From G963665085 sp963665085 (GTDB lineage: Bacteria > Bacteroidota > Bacteroidia > Bacteroidales > JAAAOM01), in the NCBI GenBank assembly GCA_963665085.2, contig CAXXXS010000002.1, positions 62,001 through 126,000 of the forward strand: a stretch of DNA of 64,000 bases. The letters run 5' to 3'. Below, piece after piece: positions 27,306-36,843 of this stretch. The translations under genes and the position numbers were made by a program. The notes beneath the pieces were generated by a model. It did no database searches. It worked only from the letters and a program-made list of their open reading frames with translations, and was not told the origin of the DNA. Numbering within the stretch: the stretch's first letter is position 1; every line of letters begins with the position of its first letter.

Positions 27306-27974
27306 TTATGTTTTAATATATTTCATGATAATATTCTTCCAAAGCATGTACCCATCCCCCTTTAAATGAAGCCCATCATTCGTATAAACAGGATTCATCT
27401 TCTCATTTTCTTCATTTTTAAAAAATTTATATAAATCGATATACGTGAGTTCCTTTTCTAAACAATATTTCTGAATCTGTTTGTTTATTTCAATGATTTC
27501 AGTGCCCTTGTTCGTATGTTTTGGAAAATACCCGAATTGATCATTTACTGGTAAAAGGCTTTGAATATACACGGTTGTGCTTGGAGATTCTGTTTTAATC
27601 TGTTCAACTATTCGAATGATTCCAGCAACGACAGAATCGACAGAAGCACCATGTTCCAAATCGTTTACACCTATCATCAAAAATATCTTTTGTGGTTTGC
27701 CAGGCAAAATAGTTCGCAGTCGCTCTAGCACTCCATAGGTTCGATCTCCACTTATTCCTCGATTTTTTACATGTAATCCCGGGAACAGTTCATTCCATTC
27801 CCCACCATTGGTAATACTGTTTCCCAAAAAAATAATATCTGTTGAATCGACAGGGAGTTTTTCGAGAAGGCTAGCACGTTGGTAATAAAAAGTAGAAAAT
27901 GGTTTTTCTTGAGCAAAAGCTGTAAAGGAGAAGAAAAAAAACAATATACACAATTTGTAAATCTTAATTTTCAT
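27306..27974 (-). CDS. Secreted SGNH/GDSL-type esterase (possible sialate O-acetylesterase)
   Basis: A 222-residue SGNH hydrolase with signal peptide (FFFFSFTAFA). The four blocks are present: FLGNSITNGGEW with nucleophile S53, VKNRGISGDRTYG, LMIGVNDL and, near the end, NDGLHLKGDGY with the catalytic Asp/His. Family members deacetylate sugars or cleave other esters. Within a sialidase operon, removal of O-acetyl groups that block sialidase or NanA is the natural role, but this is inference from context. It ends nine bases before the sulfatase start. Confidence 0.9.
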   Translation of the reverse strand: MKIKIYKLCILFFFFSFTAFAQEKPFSTFYYQRASLLEKLPVDSTDIIFLGNSITNGGEWNELFPGLHVKNRGISGDRTYGVLERLRTILPGKPQKIFLMIGVNDLEHGASVDSVVAGIIRIVEQIKTESPSTTVYIQSLLPVNDQFGYFPKHTNKGTEIIEINKQIQKYCLEKELTYIDLYKFFKNEENEKMNPVYTNDGLHLKGDGYMLWKNIIMKYIKT

Positions 27975-27994
27975 ATAATTGCAAGGTTTTTGAA

Positions 27995-28264
27995 TTAGTA
28001 TTTTCCGTTTTTATAGTCGTTTAAAACCACCGTCAGGTTTGATTTAATTTTGCTATACAGCAAATCACCAGCATAGTTTATTTTATCAATTTTCAAATCT
28101 TTCAGACTGTACAATTCCTTAAACTCGAAACTTTCGATTCCTGAATTATACCAAAGCATGCATCGCCAGTCTTTATTCCAAACCATGTACCCTTTGTGGG
28201 GAGTATGTTTCATATTGACAGCGGTGTATTGTCTTACAAACTGGATAAAAGTATATCCCTTCAT
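27995..28264 (-). CDS. Small ORF, possible remnant of a second sulfatase C-terminus
   Basis: An 89-residue frame without a signal peptide. Its pattern KGYMVWNKDWRCMLWYNSG followed by ELYSLKDLKID and SKIKSNLTVVLNDY resembles the last 80 residues of type I sulfatases, where a strand ending in KY is followed by ELYDL, an NL segment and a final amphipathic helix. Nothing of the N-terminal catalytic part precedes it; the upstream 38 bases separate it from the sialidase-LamG gene. It may be a decayed sulfatase or an unrelated small protein; I cannot settle this by eye. Confidence 0.45.
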   Translation of the reverse strand: MKGYTFIQFVRQYTAVNMKHTPHKGYMVWNKDWRCMLWYNSGIESFEFKELYSLKDLKIDKINYAGDLLYSKIKSNLTVVLNDYKNGKY

Positions 28265-28302
28265 TTCATAAGGTTCAATTAATTGTGTTTGATCTTCTGT
28301 TC

Positions 28303-30225
28303 TTACTCAAAAAAATCACTTATTGCAAATGAAGAAATACGCATATAATCAATTTCTCCAATGAATTTATTATCCATATCAGGCTGTCCCGCAACGTAAA
28401 GAGGTCTACGATTTGCCAAAGATCCCTGAACATTATCGACGACACTATTAGACAAAACTCCGTCAATGTAGATTCTGATTTTCTTAAGATTTCGATCACG
28501 AACAACCGCTATATGGTGCCAAATATTGTCGTTTACATAATCACTACTTTTTACAAAAGCATACGATTCGTCATCGTCAATCCTAAAGCCCACCTTTCCA
28601 TCAGACTCAAGCTGAATAAACCACTGGGGCCAAGTAGAAGTATGTGGCCTGCCGATCAAAAACGAAGTTTTCTCGGACATATTTGTTTTTAAAATCATTT
28701 CAATAGTGAATGATGCATCTTCATCGAAATCAAATTGAGTCCAAGTATCAAGATCATCCATTTTTAAGTATGAGCTACCGTCGAATTTCAAAGCTGTTTC
28801 TTGTCCAAAAACCGTACTCCCTATCGTTGCTTTAAGAGTTCCATAGGAAGTTATATCTCGGGATGTACCTCCGGAATATGTATCAGTAAACTGATTTCCT
28901 TCGGTTATTTTTGTTCCAGATGTTAAACTTTCAAAGTCCCATTTTGCACTAATAAGTGGTACGTCTAAAAAGGCTGTATTTGTTTTCACGAATGATATCT
29001 GGCTGTAATAACTGTCCTCCCCCTCTTCAAATACAATGCCCAAATAACCATCGTTGGTTTTTGCCATTCCAGAATAACCTGCTTTCAAATCATTAAGACG
29101 TTTCGGGTGTAAATTCCAGGTTTTCGTTTCATCGAAAGTTGACCAAATGCCAATATGTCTCCTGCGTTTTTCCGAAGAAACTGTAGCATCTTCAGGAGCC
29201 CAGGTTAGACCAGAGAACAAGATGCGGTTACTTTCATCTCCCTGAGTAAGCGATGACCATCTGAACAAACATCCCTGACACATATCAGTTTTGATAAAGC
29301 TGTTCCGCGAAAAATACCCTGTTAATGATTCGCCACTTTCTTCGGAATAAGCATCGAGCCTTCTGTACACATTCGTTGATGCAGAAGTTTCATTTCTACT
29401 GTTAATATAAATAGTAGCTTCGTCGTTTGCATTTGTTTCAGCAAGTTCAACACATGTTGTTTCGTTTTCAACACCGTCGGTATTGCTTGCTGATGATACA
29501 TATCCACGTAACCAAGTTACTCCACTATCGTCTGAATAAATACCGTAATTTCCTTTAGCATTGCTGCTCGTAATATATCGGCCAGTAAAAAACAAACGTC
29601 CTTTATGTTTCCCGTTGGTTAATTGAATGCCTGTAGTCGGACCAAGCGGCCTCCATCGGGCACTGATAACATTTGGCACTTCAACCCTTTCACTCCAGCT
29701 TACACCGTCATCAGTTGAAGTGCGCTGATACATTGTGCAATTGTTACCTGAAGAAGAAGGAAAAACCTGCAAATAAAGAAGATGAATAGTACCTGTAGTT
29801 TTATCCAACACAAAATTTTGATTGCCATAAACATTTGTTTTGGTTAGTTCCTCAATAAGGGATAAATCCTCCCACGTAGCCCCATTGTCGGTAGACCGAC
29901 GACAGACAAGCGTTTTTGGATCGTCGTCGTCTGTACTTGTTCGCATTTGCACACAAACAAGTATGGTTCCTGCGTTTGTTGTGACCATTACTGGTGACCG
30001 AAAGTAGTAGAATCCAGAATATAACATGTCTTTACTGAAAATTACTGTTTTTGTATATTCTGGAACACCTCCTTCGTAGTAAGTTTCGCCGGTTGGTTCA
30101 TCAACAAGGGTCATCGCTTCACGATTATCCACAATTTCACCTCCATTTCCGTCTTCTTTTTTGCATGCAAGCAAAATAAAACACCCAAAGAGGAAAAGGA
30201 GGAGGAATTTCCCCCACCTTTTCAT
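28303..30225 (-). CDS. Lipoprotein exo-alpha-sialidase with C-terminal LamG domain
   Basis: About 640 residues. ATG 30225 is preferred to 30261 because it starts directly at a lipoprotein signal (LFLFGCFILLAC, Cys21). Residues about 45-410 form a BNR propeller with Asp boxes STDNGATW, STDDGVSW and SDDSGVTW; the usual FRIP arginine motif reads FRSP here, an oddity for a sialidase. Residues about 420-640 form a LamG/concanavalin-like domain (FIQLESDGKVGFRIDDDES, then HHIAVVRDRNLKKIRIYIDG). It would be surface-anchored and bind or cut sialylated glycans. It sits between the PKD-LamG lipoprotein and the esterase genes. Confidence 0.88.
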   Translation of the reverse strand: MKRWGKFLLLFLFGCFILLACKKEDGNGGEIVDNREAMTLVDEPTGETYYEGGVPEYTKTVIFSKDMLYSGFYYFRSPVMVTTNAGTILVCVQMRTSTDDDDPKTLVCRRSTDNGATWEDLSLIEELTKTNVYGNQNFVLDKTTGTIHLLYLQVFPSSSGNNCTMYQRTSTDDGVSWSERVEVPNVISARWRPLGPTTGIQLTNGKHKGRLFFTGRYITSSNAKGNYGIYSDDSGVTWLRGYVSSASNTDGVENETTCVELAETNANDEATIYINSRNETSASTNVYRRLDAYSEESGESLTGYFSRNSFIKTDMCQGCLFRWSSLTQGDESNRILFSGLTWAPEDATVSSEKRRRHIGIWSTFDETKTWNLHPKRLNDLKAGYSGMAKTNDGYLGIVFEEGEDSYYSQISFVKTNTAFLDVPLISAKWDFESLTSGTKITEGNQFTDTYSGGTSRDITSYGTLKATIGSTVFGQETALKFDGSSYLKMDDLDTWTQFDFDEDASFTIEMILKTNMSEKTSFLIGRPHTSTWPQWFIQLESDGKVGFRIDDDESYAFVKSSDYVNDNIWHHIAVVRDRNLKKIRIYIDGVLSNSVVDNVQGSLANRRPLYVAGQPDMDNKFIGEIDYMRISSFAISDFFE

Positions 30226-30280
30226 AAATATTTCCGAATGCTTATCTATTTCAAATCGCATTTTTTACTACTATTTTCTG

Positions 30281-31807
30281 TTATTTCGTACTCAACATTG
30301 TTACTTCATCCTGAGTTAGAGCTCTGTCGTAAATGACTAAATCATCGATTTGTCCAATAAATAGATTGATAATGTCATCAACTGCATTGTTTTTTCCTCC
30401 GATTAAGAATCCATAGGAGTTTGTAAGATCCTGAATTGTAACCGTTTTTGATTTAACTAAAATCCCGTCGATATATAAGTAAGATGTTGCGGCTGATGCA
30501 TCTCTTACACATACTGCATAATGCCATTCTCCGTCGGATAACGGTGTATCTTCGTCGGAAGTTACGTTAATAATACCCGATGAAGTTTGTGAATTAAAAC
30601 TATAAATTCTTGTGGTTGTATTGTTATTTAAACGGAACCATGCAAAAATATCGTCTTGACGTCCTTCTGTCCAAATCCAGCGCTCATCAGCATTATCTGT
30701 TTTAAACCAAACTCCTACAGAGTAGCTGGATACAAATTGCTTATTGTTGCTTGGCTCGATCTTAATAACACTGTTTCCATCAAAAACAGCAGTTGCGTCG
30801 TTGTTGTTGTTTCTATCTGTCCCTGAAAATGCTACTGTTGAACCGCTAGTAATAGTTAAACTATTCGGTCCTTCATCAACTGCTGAGCTATTAAACGGTA
30901 AAAATGCAACTAACCCAGTTGAAGGGATTACTGTTATATACCCTTCTATTTCTTTGGTTGAAGAATTTACTGAATTTGAAGCAATGAGTGTCACCTTGTA
31001 TTTTCCATAAGTATTATAAGTAACTGTTGGATTCTGCTCCGCTGATGAAGAAGGTAAACCTCCTTCGAAAGTCCATGCCCAGCCTGTTGCATTCCCTACA
31101 GAAATATCTGCAAAAGATATTTGCTGACCAGCATAAATCATAGTTTTATTAGCAGAAAAATCTGCTGAAACTTGTGATGCATCAATTACTTCAATATAAT
31201 TTTCTTTTATTTCCTCACCTGAATATTTACTGTTTGCAGCTGTGAGTTTTACAGAATAAGTTCCTGGCACTTCAAAAGTAATTTCCGGATTTTGTTCTGT
31301 GGATGTCAAAGAAGTGCCAGAACCATCGTAGAATTCCCATGCCCATTCGGTAGGAGAGCCGGTTGAATTATCGGTAAATTTAATGCTGTTTCCTGAAAGT
31401 ATCGAAACTTTATCTGAGCTAAAATCGGCAGTTACCGGCATTGGGGCAGCAGTTACTGTAATATATTCACTCATTACTAACTGATTGGTGTGAAAAGTAT
31501 TACTAACAACTAACGTTACTTTGTATGTTCCTGCTTCGCTATACGTTATTGTAGGATTTTGTTCTGTGGATAATTCCGGGGTAGCACCTTCAAAAATCCA
31601 GCTCCAATGAGTAATTTCCCCGATTGAACTATCGGTGAATGCAACTGGTTCGCCTGTGAAAATTTCGGTATTATCTGCTGTAAATGCCGCAGTAACTTCT
31701 GAAGTATAAAGAGCTGAATATTCGTCTTTACACGACATAACAAGAGAGAGTATCAAAGCTCCTGCCAGTAATGTAATATTTTTTAACTGATTTATTATCG
31801 GTTTCAT
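30281..31807 (-). CDS. Surface glycan-binding lipoprotein, three PKD domains plus LamG
   Basis: A 508-residue lipoprotein (LVMSC, Cys26). Three PKD domains lie near residues 35-120, 125-210 and 213-295, each with a WxWxF core (HWSWIFEG, EWAWEFYDG, GWAWTFEGG) and GTYKVTL-type strands. A LamG domain fills residues 300-508 (GVWFKTDNADERW, YLYIDGILVKS, IGQIDDLVIYDRALT). Such proteins directly downstream of SusD typically act as surface glycan-binding proteins. The gene lies 32 bases after susD and 55 bases before the sialidase-LamG gene. The glycan bound is presumably sialylated, by context. Confidence 0.9.
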   Translation of the reverse strand: MKPIINQLKNITLLAGALILSLVMSCKDEYSALYTSEVTAAFTADNTEIFTGEPVAFTDSSIGEITHWSWIFEGATPELSTEQNPTITYSEAGTYKVTLVVSNTFHTNQLVMSEYITVTAAPMPVTADFSSDKVSILSGNSIKFTDNSTGSPTEWAWEFYDGSGTSLTSTEQNPEITFEVPGTYSVKLTAANSKYSGEEIKENYIEVIDASQVSADFSANKTMIYAGQQISFADISVGNATGWAWTFEGGLPSSSAEQNPTVTYNTYGKYKVTLIASNSVNSSTKEIEGYITVIPSTGLVAFLPFNSSAVDEGPNSLTITSGSTVAFSGTDRNNNNDATAVFDGNSVIKIEPSNNKQFVSSYSVGVWFKTDNADERWIWTEGRQDDIFAWFRLNNNTTTRIYSFNSQTSSGIINVTSDEDTPLSDGEWHYAVCVRDASAATSYLYIDGILVKSKTVTIQDLTNSYGFLIGGKNNAVDDIINLFIGQIDDLVIYDRALTQDEVTMLSTK

Positions 31808-31839
31808 TTTGTCATTTTTTTTTGTTCGTATTAATAGGT

Positions 31840-33327
31840 TTAATATCCGTCAGTTTGTACAATGTTTGTATTTCTGCTTATTACATCTTGTGCGATTGGC
31901 CAAAGCAGAATATTTCCAGAGTTATCGCCTTCTCTACCAACTAAGCTGGGTATTCTTTCGAACGATTGTCCAAAGCGTTGAATATCGTACCATGCCTTAC
32001 CTTCGAATATAAACTCAAGAATTCGTTCATCAAGAATTGCATTGTCAATCTCTGTGGATGATAATCCAGCATAATAGTCATCGACTCCGTATGCCCTCTC
32101 TGCAATTACATTCAATTGGGTAAGTGCTTCATCCGTATTGCCCAATGCATTTTCTATCTCTGCTTTGAATAATACAGCTTCAGCCAATCGATATATTATT
32201 AAATCAGATGTAGGGAGACGGTTTTCTGCAACAATTTCACCGATGTATTTATTTATCCAGCTAACAGAAGTTCCTGTTGTTGAATTAGCAATCTGCCATG
32301 AAACAGCCGAACGTGAATCGACACTGTCTGGTTTTAAAAGGTTATCAAGGAAATAGTCGCTAAAATCTAGCCATTGGGGGTAGCTGGTAACAGGAATTAC
32401 ATCTTGTAAGTCTGTAGGCGTTACAGCCAATCCAGCGAGGGCGACCTTACATGGTTGTGTAGGTGTTCCTCTTCCGGAAGCTCCGTTAACAGATCCATCA
32501 CCAGGCTCGGTATCAGAGTAATGCACCGAAAAAATGGATTCAGTATTTCCTTCATCCCTAAATATAGTCTCAAAATATGGTTCTAATACATAACCAGCAC
32601 CAAGCACTTTATCCACCGCTGCTAATGCAATTTGTAAATCAGAATCTCCTCCGTTTTCAAGTTTAGCTGTCCAGAGATAAACATCGGTCATTAACATATA
32701 AGCCGCAGTAATGCAGATGTAGTTCACCGATTCGCTTTCTCCCAGCAGGCTGACAGTCAAATCCAAATCACTTTTAATTTGGGCAAACACTTCAGATTTA
32801 GTATTTCTGGTAGGATATATTTCCTGATCAGTAGACTCAAAGCCTTCGGTTACGATTGGGGCATCACCCCAGGTTTTCACAATTTGAAAGTAAACGAATG
32901 CCCTAATAAAATAAGCTTGACCTAAAACCTGGTTTTTCTCAGTTTCGTCAGAAAACTCAATACCAGGTGTATGCTTAAGTACAAGGTTTGCATCGTTAAT
33001 TAGCATGTACATCTCTTTCCAGTTTACCCCTACACTAGTAGCATTTAGGTTATTGTTCCATAGTTCGTCCCAGCTGGTTCCACCGGAAAGACCTTCTCCA
33101 TAATATCCTGTTCTGAACTCACCCCAGAAGACCGATTTCAAATCAAATGTACTCCTGAACATGTAATACATTCCGTTCATTGCAGCCACGGCATCGTCTT
33201 CATTCTGCCAAAACGATTCGCTGGTAAGAGAACTCTCTGGTGTAAGCTCAAGAGCATCATCGCAAGAAACAAACACCATCATTATTAAAATGATATTGAT
33301 TATAAATGATATACTGTTTTTTTTCAT
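31840..33327 (-). CDS. susD: SusD/RagB-family nutrient-binding lipoprotein
   Basis: About 495 residues from ATG 33327, chosen over 33417 because it begins directly with the lipoprotein signal IIMMVFVSC-like segment (ILIMMVFVSC, Cys22). The SusD fold is shown by ESFWQNEDDAVAAMNGMY, WKEMYMLINDANLVLKH, GQAYFIRAFVYFQIVKTWGD with the TPR-like helices, and a C-terminal RILEFIFEGKAWYDIQRFGQ. It caps the SusC porin and captures oligosaccharides or free sialic acid (NanU-like by context). It starts about 107 bases after the susC stop. Confidence 0.95.
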   Translation of the reverse strand: MKKNSISFIINIILIMMVFVSCDDALELTPESSLTSESFWQNEDDAVAAMNGMYYMFRSTFDLKSVFWGEFRTGYYGEGLSGGTSWDELWNNNLNATSVGVNWKEMYMLINDANLVLKHTPGIEFSDETEKNQVLGQAYFIRAFVYFQIVKTWGDAPIVTEGFESTDQEIYPTRNTKSEVFAQIKSDLDLTVSLLGESESVNYICITAAYMLMTDVYLWTAKLENGGDSDLQIALAAVDKVLGAGYVLEPYFETIFRDEGNTESIFSVHYSDTEPGDGSVNGASGRGTPTQPCKVALAGLAVTPTDLQDVIPVTSYPQWLDFSDYFLDNLLKPDSVDSRSAVSWQIANSTTGTSVSWINKYIGEIVAENRLPTSDLIIYRLAEAVLFKAEIENALGNTDEALTQLNVIAERAYGVDDYYAGLSSTEIDNAILDERILEFIFEGKAWYDIQRFGQSFERIPSLVGREGDNSGNILLWPIAQDVISRNTNIVQTDGY

Positions 33328-33434
33328 TTTACTAGTTTTATTATCATATGTTTTCTTTAAACATTCAAAAGCAAAAATAGAATGGTTAATAAACCTCTTT
33401 TCTAAACAATTCTTCATTAGTTATTTGCTTTTAA

Positions 33435-36400
33435 TTACAAACCAAGTTTAAAACCAAAGGTGAAAGTCCTGAACGGAGGATATTTTCCACCGGAATTTCC
33501 AAGTGCACCACCCCTTTCTGGGTTTGGACCTTTATAAGCCGATAGATAACCAATGTTATTAGCAGATACGTATATCTGGAACATTTCTATATTGTACTTT
33601 AATTTCGAAACCGGAAATTTATATGAAAGGTTCACATTTCGAAAACATAAATAGTCACCTTTAAAAGTATAAAAATCACTTGCCCTTAAATTTGCCTGAT
33701 GGTTCTGATCGTGAAAATCAGATCGCGGCTGATTTGTTCTGGCTGCATCACCTGGTTTCTGCCATGCATCAAGCACTGCTGTTGTTGTTGCTACTCTTTG
33801 TGTTTTACATCCGTCGAGCCACGACTGCACATTATCCTGTATTGAATGACCTAAAGCATAATCTACAAACACATCGAGTGTGAAGCTTTTAAACGAGAAC
33901 GTATTTGTAAAACCACCTGTTGTTGTAGGATCTTCGTAGCCAAGAACAAACTTGTCGTAACTTGTTACTTGATTGTCATCGTCGCGATCAACCCACTCAA
34001 AATCACCTGCAAATTTAACACCAGTTCCAACTTTATTACCTGTTTCAGGATCATAACCATAAGCGCTTTCGTCGTACATTGCGCTTGCAGCTTGAGTCTC
34101 ATTATCAATCAAATAAGCAACTTTATATCCGGTAATGCTGTTAAGGCGTTCTCCCTCGGCAATTCCTCCAAAACCTGTTCCGTCGGCTAGTACTGTGCCA
34201 TTTACACGGTTTTTATCGACACCTTCGCGGAATGGTAACTTTATTACTTTATTTATATTATAGGCAAAGTTAAAAGACGAACTCCATTTAAAAGCCGTAT
34301 TTTGCAGAATCCTTGCATAAATACTGAATTCCAAACCTTTGTAATCAACTGTTCCGATATTCTCATCTACAGAACTAAATCCTGATTCGCGAGATAACTG
34401 TACAGAAAACAATAGATCCTCAGTCCTTCTCTTATAAACATCAGCAGTAATTTCAATCCGTTGTTGATCGAACAACCAAAATTCAAATCCTAAATCAATC
34501 TGTTCTGTTTTTTCCCAGGTTAAAGCTTCGTTCGGCATATCGGTTGCTAGTATAGCAGCATTACCACCATAACTGTAGCTTGCAGCATATACACCTTGTG
34601 CCACATAACGTCCAATATCGTCGTTCCCGGTTACGCCATAACTGGCTCTTAATTTCAAAAAGTTAATTACGCTTGACGACGGAAAAAACTCTTCTTGTGT
34701 AAGCACCCAACCTACTGAAGCACTGGGGAAATAGCCATATCGATTGCCACTTCCAAATTTGGATGAGCCATCGCGTCGAATTGAAGCAGATAATAAATAT
34801 TTCTTATCGTAGTCGTAGTTTAACCTTGTAAATTGACTGATCAACCTTTCTTCGGACATGGTTGTTGTTGCCTCTACCAATGTAGGTTCGGCATTCAATG
34901 TTGTAACATTATCGGTTGAACCGCCGGTTGCTTCCATTGAAGCATTATTAGTGTTGAAATTTATATCGCTGTAGCCCAATAAAAAGTCAATACTATGTTT
35001 TGCTGCAATCAGCTTTCTATATTTCAACAGCACATCAGACTGACGTTGAAAATTGGTATTTCTTTCAGCTGATGCAGTACGCGATTCGTTAAAATGATGA
35101 GCCTTTTCGAAATAATCATAAGTATCTAAAATTCCCTGAACAGTTGTACTGGCACTCAAGGTAAGATTGTCAATTATCTCCCAGCTAATATTTCCTCCAA
35201 CATTCCCCAGGATTCTTTTATCACTTGCTTCTCTTGTCTCAATCGTATATAGCGGACTAGTCAGGGTTGAGTTTGTTCCCCAACCTGGGGTACCATCTGC
35301 AAAGCGTAACCTGATAGTTGGAGCATTAAATATCCCACGAGTAAAAACATCGCTTTCGTCATTGAATTGATTTGATTCACTGTAAGAAAAATCAGTATAA
35401 GTACTCATTTTCAATCGCTTATTAATCTCAAAATCCAGGTTACCCCTACTGGTTACACGCTTATAATTTGTTCCAATAGCAACCCCGTCCTGATCTGTAT
35501 ATCCGAGACTGACTGCATATTTCACGCTTTCAGTTCCGCCAACAGCAGATAAATTGTAATTTTTTTGAGCCGCATTTCTATAGAGTATGTCTTGTAAATT
35601 ATTATCTTCAAATATCAATGTTTTGCCAGTTACTGGGTCTGTCATTGATTTCCATCCGTCAGGTACAGATTCATCGTCTTCAAGAAATCGGGTTGTCCAT
35701 GTACTTTCCTCTGTATTTCCTGTACCAGATGGCTGGGCACCAGTAAGCCATCCATTATTCCATTGATATCGCGAAGTTACTATTCTGGGGCGCCACCACT
35801 GTAACCATTGTTCTGCCGATAATAATTCGTACCTGCGATTGAACTGCTGAATCCCATAAGAATAATCGAATGTTAATTTGGGTTTTCCTGTTGAACCTTT
35901 CTTGGTAGTTACAAGAATTATTCCGTTAGATGCGCGAGAACCGTATATTGAGGTTGCGGCGGCATCTTTTAATACGCTTATCGATTCAATATCATTTGAG
36001 TTGACATCGGCCAACGAACGTTCAAACCCATCAATAAGCACAAGCGGGTTGTTACTATTATTGATCGATGAACCTCCTCTGATTCTGATTTGTAGTTCGT
36101 TCCCTGGACGGCCACTTATCGTAGTCATCGAAACCCCTGCTATACGGCCCTGTAATTTTGAGCTCACAGTATTTGTGGCAATATTTTCAAGAATTTCTCC
36201 TTTAACTGAGCTGGTTGCAGCAGTCAGCGATGCTTTTGTTTGTGTACCATATCCAACAACAACAACTTCATCAAGAGACAGAATATCTTCAACCAATGAA
36301 ATATCGATAGTACTTTGTCCAGCTACTGTAATCTCTTCTGTTAAATATCCGATAAAAGAGAAGCTAAGAATTGCATCCGGAGAAGAAACAGTGATTGTAT

Positions 36401-36620
36401 AATCTCCATCTAAATAACTTACTGTTCCATTTGTTGTCCCTTTTTCAACAACCGATACTCCGAGTAAGGTTCTACCGCTACTGTCAAAAACTCTACCTGA
36501 AACTTTTATTTTTCCGTTCTGAGCATATGTTCCAAACTGGAACAGAATAAAAAGAGCCAAAATTAGAATTCTTAAAACCACATTATAAATTTGGTTTCCA
36601 TTGCTAAATTTTTTTTTCAT
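33435..36620 (-). CDS. susC: SusC/RagA-family TonB-dependent outer-membrane transporter
   Basis: A 1061-residue protein with signal peptide to about residue 33 (FGTYAQ). A carboxypeptidase-regulatory-like domain covers residues 37-115 (SGRVFDSSGRTLLGVSVV). The SusC signature DEVVVVGYGTQTKASLTAA follows, then the plug (IRIRGGSSINNSNNPLVLID; YGSRASNGIILVTTKKG) and a large beta barrel ending in FRTFTFGFKLGL. It imports substrate captured by the adjacent SusD, energised by TonB. In this operon it is the NanO-like sialic-acid or sialyl-glycan transporter by inference. A 223-base untranslated spacer with a hairpin lies between nanA and this gene. Confidence 0.96.
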   Translation of the reverse strand: MKKKFSNGNQIYNVVLRILILALFILFQFGTYAQNGKIKVSGRVFDSSGRTLLGVSVVEKGTTNGTVSYLDGDYTITVSSPDAILSFSFIGYLTEEITVAGQSTIDISLVEDILSLDEVVVVGYGTQTKASLTAATSSVKGEILENIATNTVSSKLQGRIAGVSMTTISGRPGNELQIRIRGGSSINNSNNPLVLIDGFERSLADVNSNDIESISVLKDAAATSIYGSRASNGIILVTTKKGSTGKPKLTFDYSYGIQQFNRRYELLSAEQWLQWWRPRIVTSRYQWNNGWLTGAQPSGTGNTEESTWTTRFLEDDESVPDGWKSMTDPVTGKTLIFEDNNLQDILYRNAAQKNYNLSAVGGTESVKYAVSLGYTDQDGVAIGTNYKRVTSRGNLDFEINKRLKMSTYTDFSYSESNQFNDESDVFTRGIFNAPTIRLRFADGTPGWGTNSTLTSPLYTIETREASDKRILGNVGGNISWEIIDNLTLSASTTVQGILDTYDYFEKAHHFNESRTASAERNTNFQRQSDVLLKYRKLIAAKHSIDFLLGYSDINFNTNNASMEATGGSTDNVTTLNAEPTLVEATTTMSEERLISQFTRLNYDYDKKYLLSASIRRDGSSKFGSGNRYGYFPSASVGWVLTQEEFFPSSSVINFLKLRASYGVTGNDDIGRYVAQGVYAASYSYGGNAAILATDMPNEALTWEKTEQIDLGFEFWLFDQQRIEITADVYKRRTEDLLFSVQLSRESGFSSVDENIGTVDYKGLEFSIYARILQNTAFKWSSSFNFAYNINKVIKLPFREGVDKNRVNGTVLADGTGFGGIAEGERLNSITGYKVAYLIDNETQAASAMYDESAYGYDPETGNKVGTGVKFAGDFEWVDRDDDNQVTSYDKFVLGYEDPTTTGGFTNTFSFKSFTLDVFVDYALGHSIQDNVQSWLDGCKTQRVATTTAVLDAWQKPGDAARTNQPRSDFHDQNHQANLRASDFYTFKGDYLCFRNVNLSYKFPVSKLKYNIEMFQIYVSANNIGYLSAYKGPNPERGGALGNSGGKYPPFRTFTFGFKLGL

Positions 36621-36672
36621 CTTTGTTAGTTCTTTGGTTCAATTAATAAAATTTTGAATCATTAGTTTTTAC

Positions 36673-36699
36673 AGAAAGGGGGGATCGCTACTCCTTTCT
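36673..36699. repeat. Hairpin in the nanA-susC spacer
   Basis: AGAAAGGGG (36673-36681) pairs with CTCCTTTCT (36691-36699) over nine positions with one G-T, loop of nine bases. In the operon's (minus) direction it is not followed by a T-run, so it is an mRNA structure in the susC leader rather than a clear terminator. Confidence 0.4.
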
Positions 36700-36843
36700 T
36701 ATTTATTATGTAATCATTTGTTCTAGTATATCTTTGCCTTGCAGCTAATCAGAATTTTTGCTAAAAACCTTTCAAACACCTCATGCAGATATTTATAAAA
36801 AAAACAATTCAAGGCGCTGTTTAATAGAATTTTAATTGTTTTT

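Noticed and set aside
35878..36402. 174-residue plus-strand frame opposite susC
   Set aside because: It is antisense to the conserved SusC plug domain and shows serine/threonine-rich mirror composition, with no family features.
36673..36699. Hairpin between nanA and susC as a transcription terminator
   Set aside because: In the direction of the operon no T-run follows the stem, and the next bases are GTAAAAACT, so it is more likely a leader structure.
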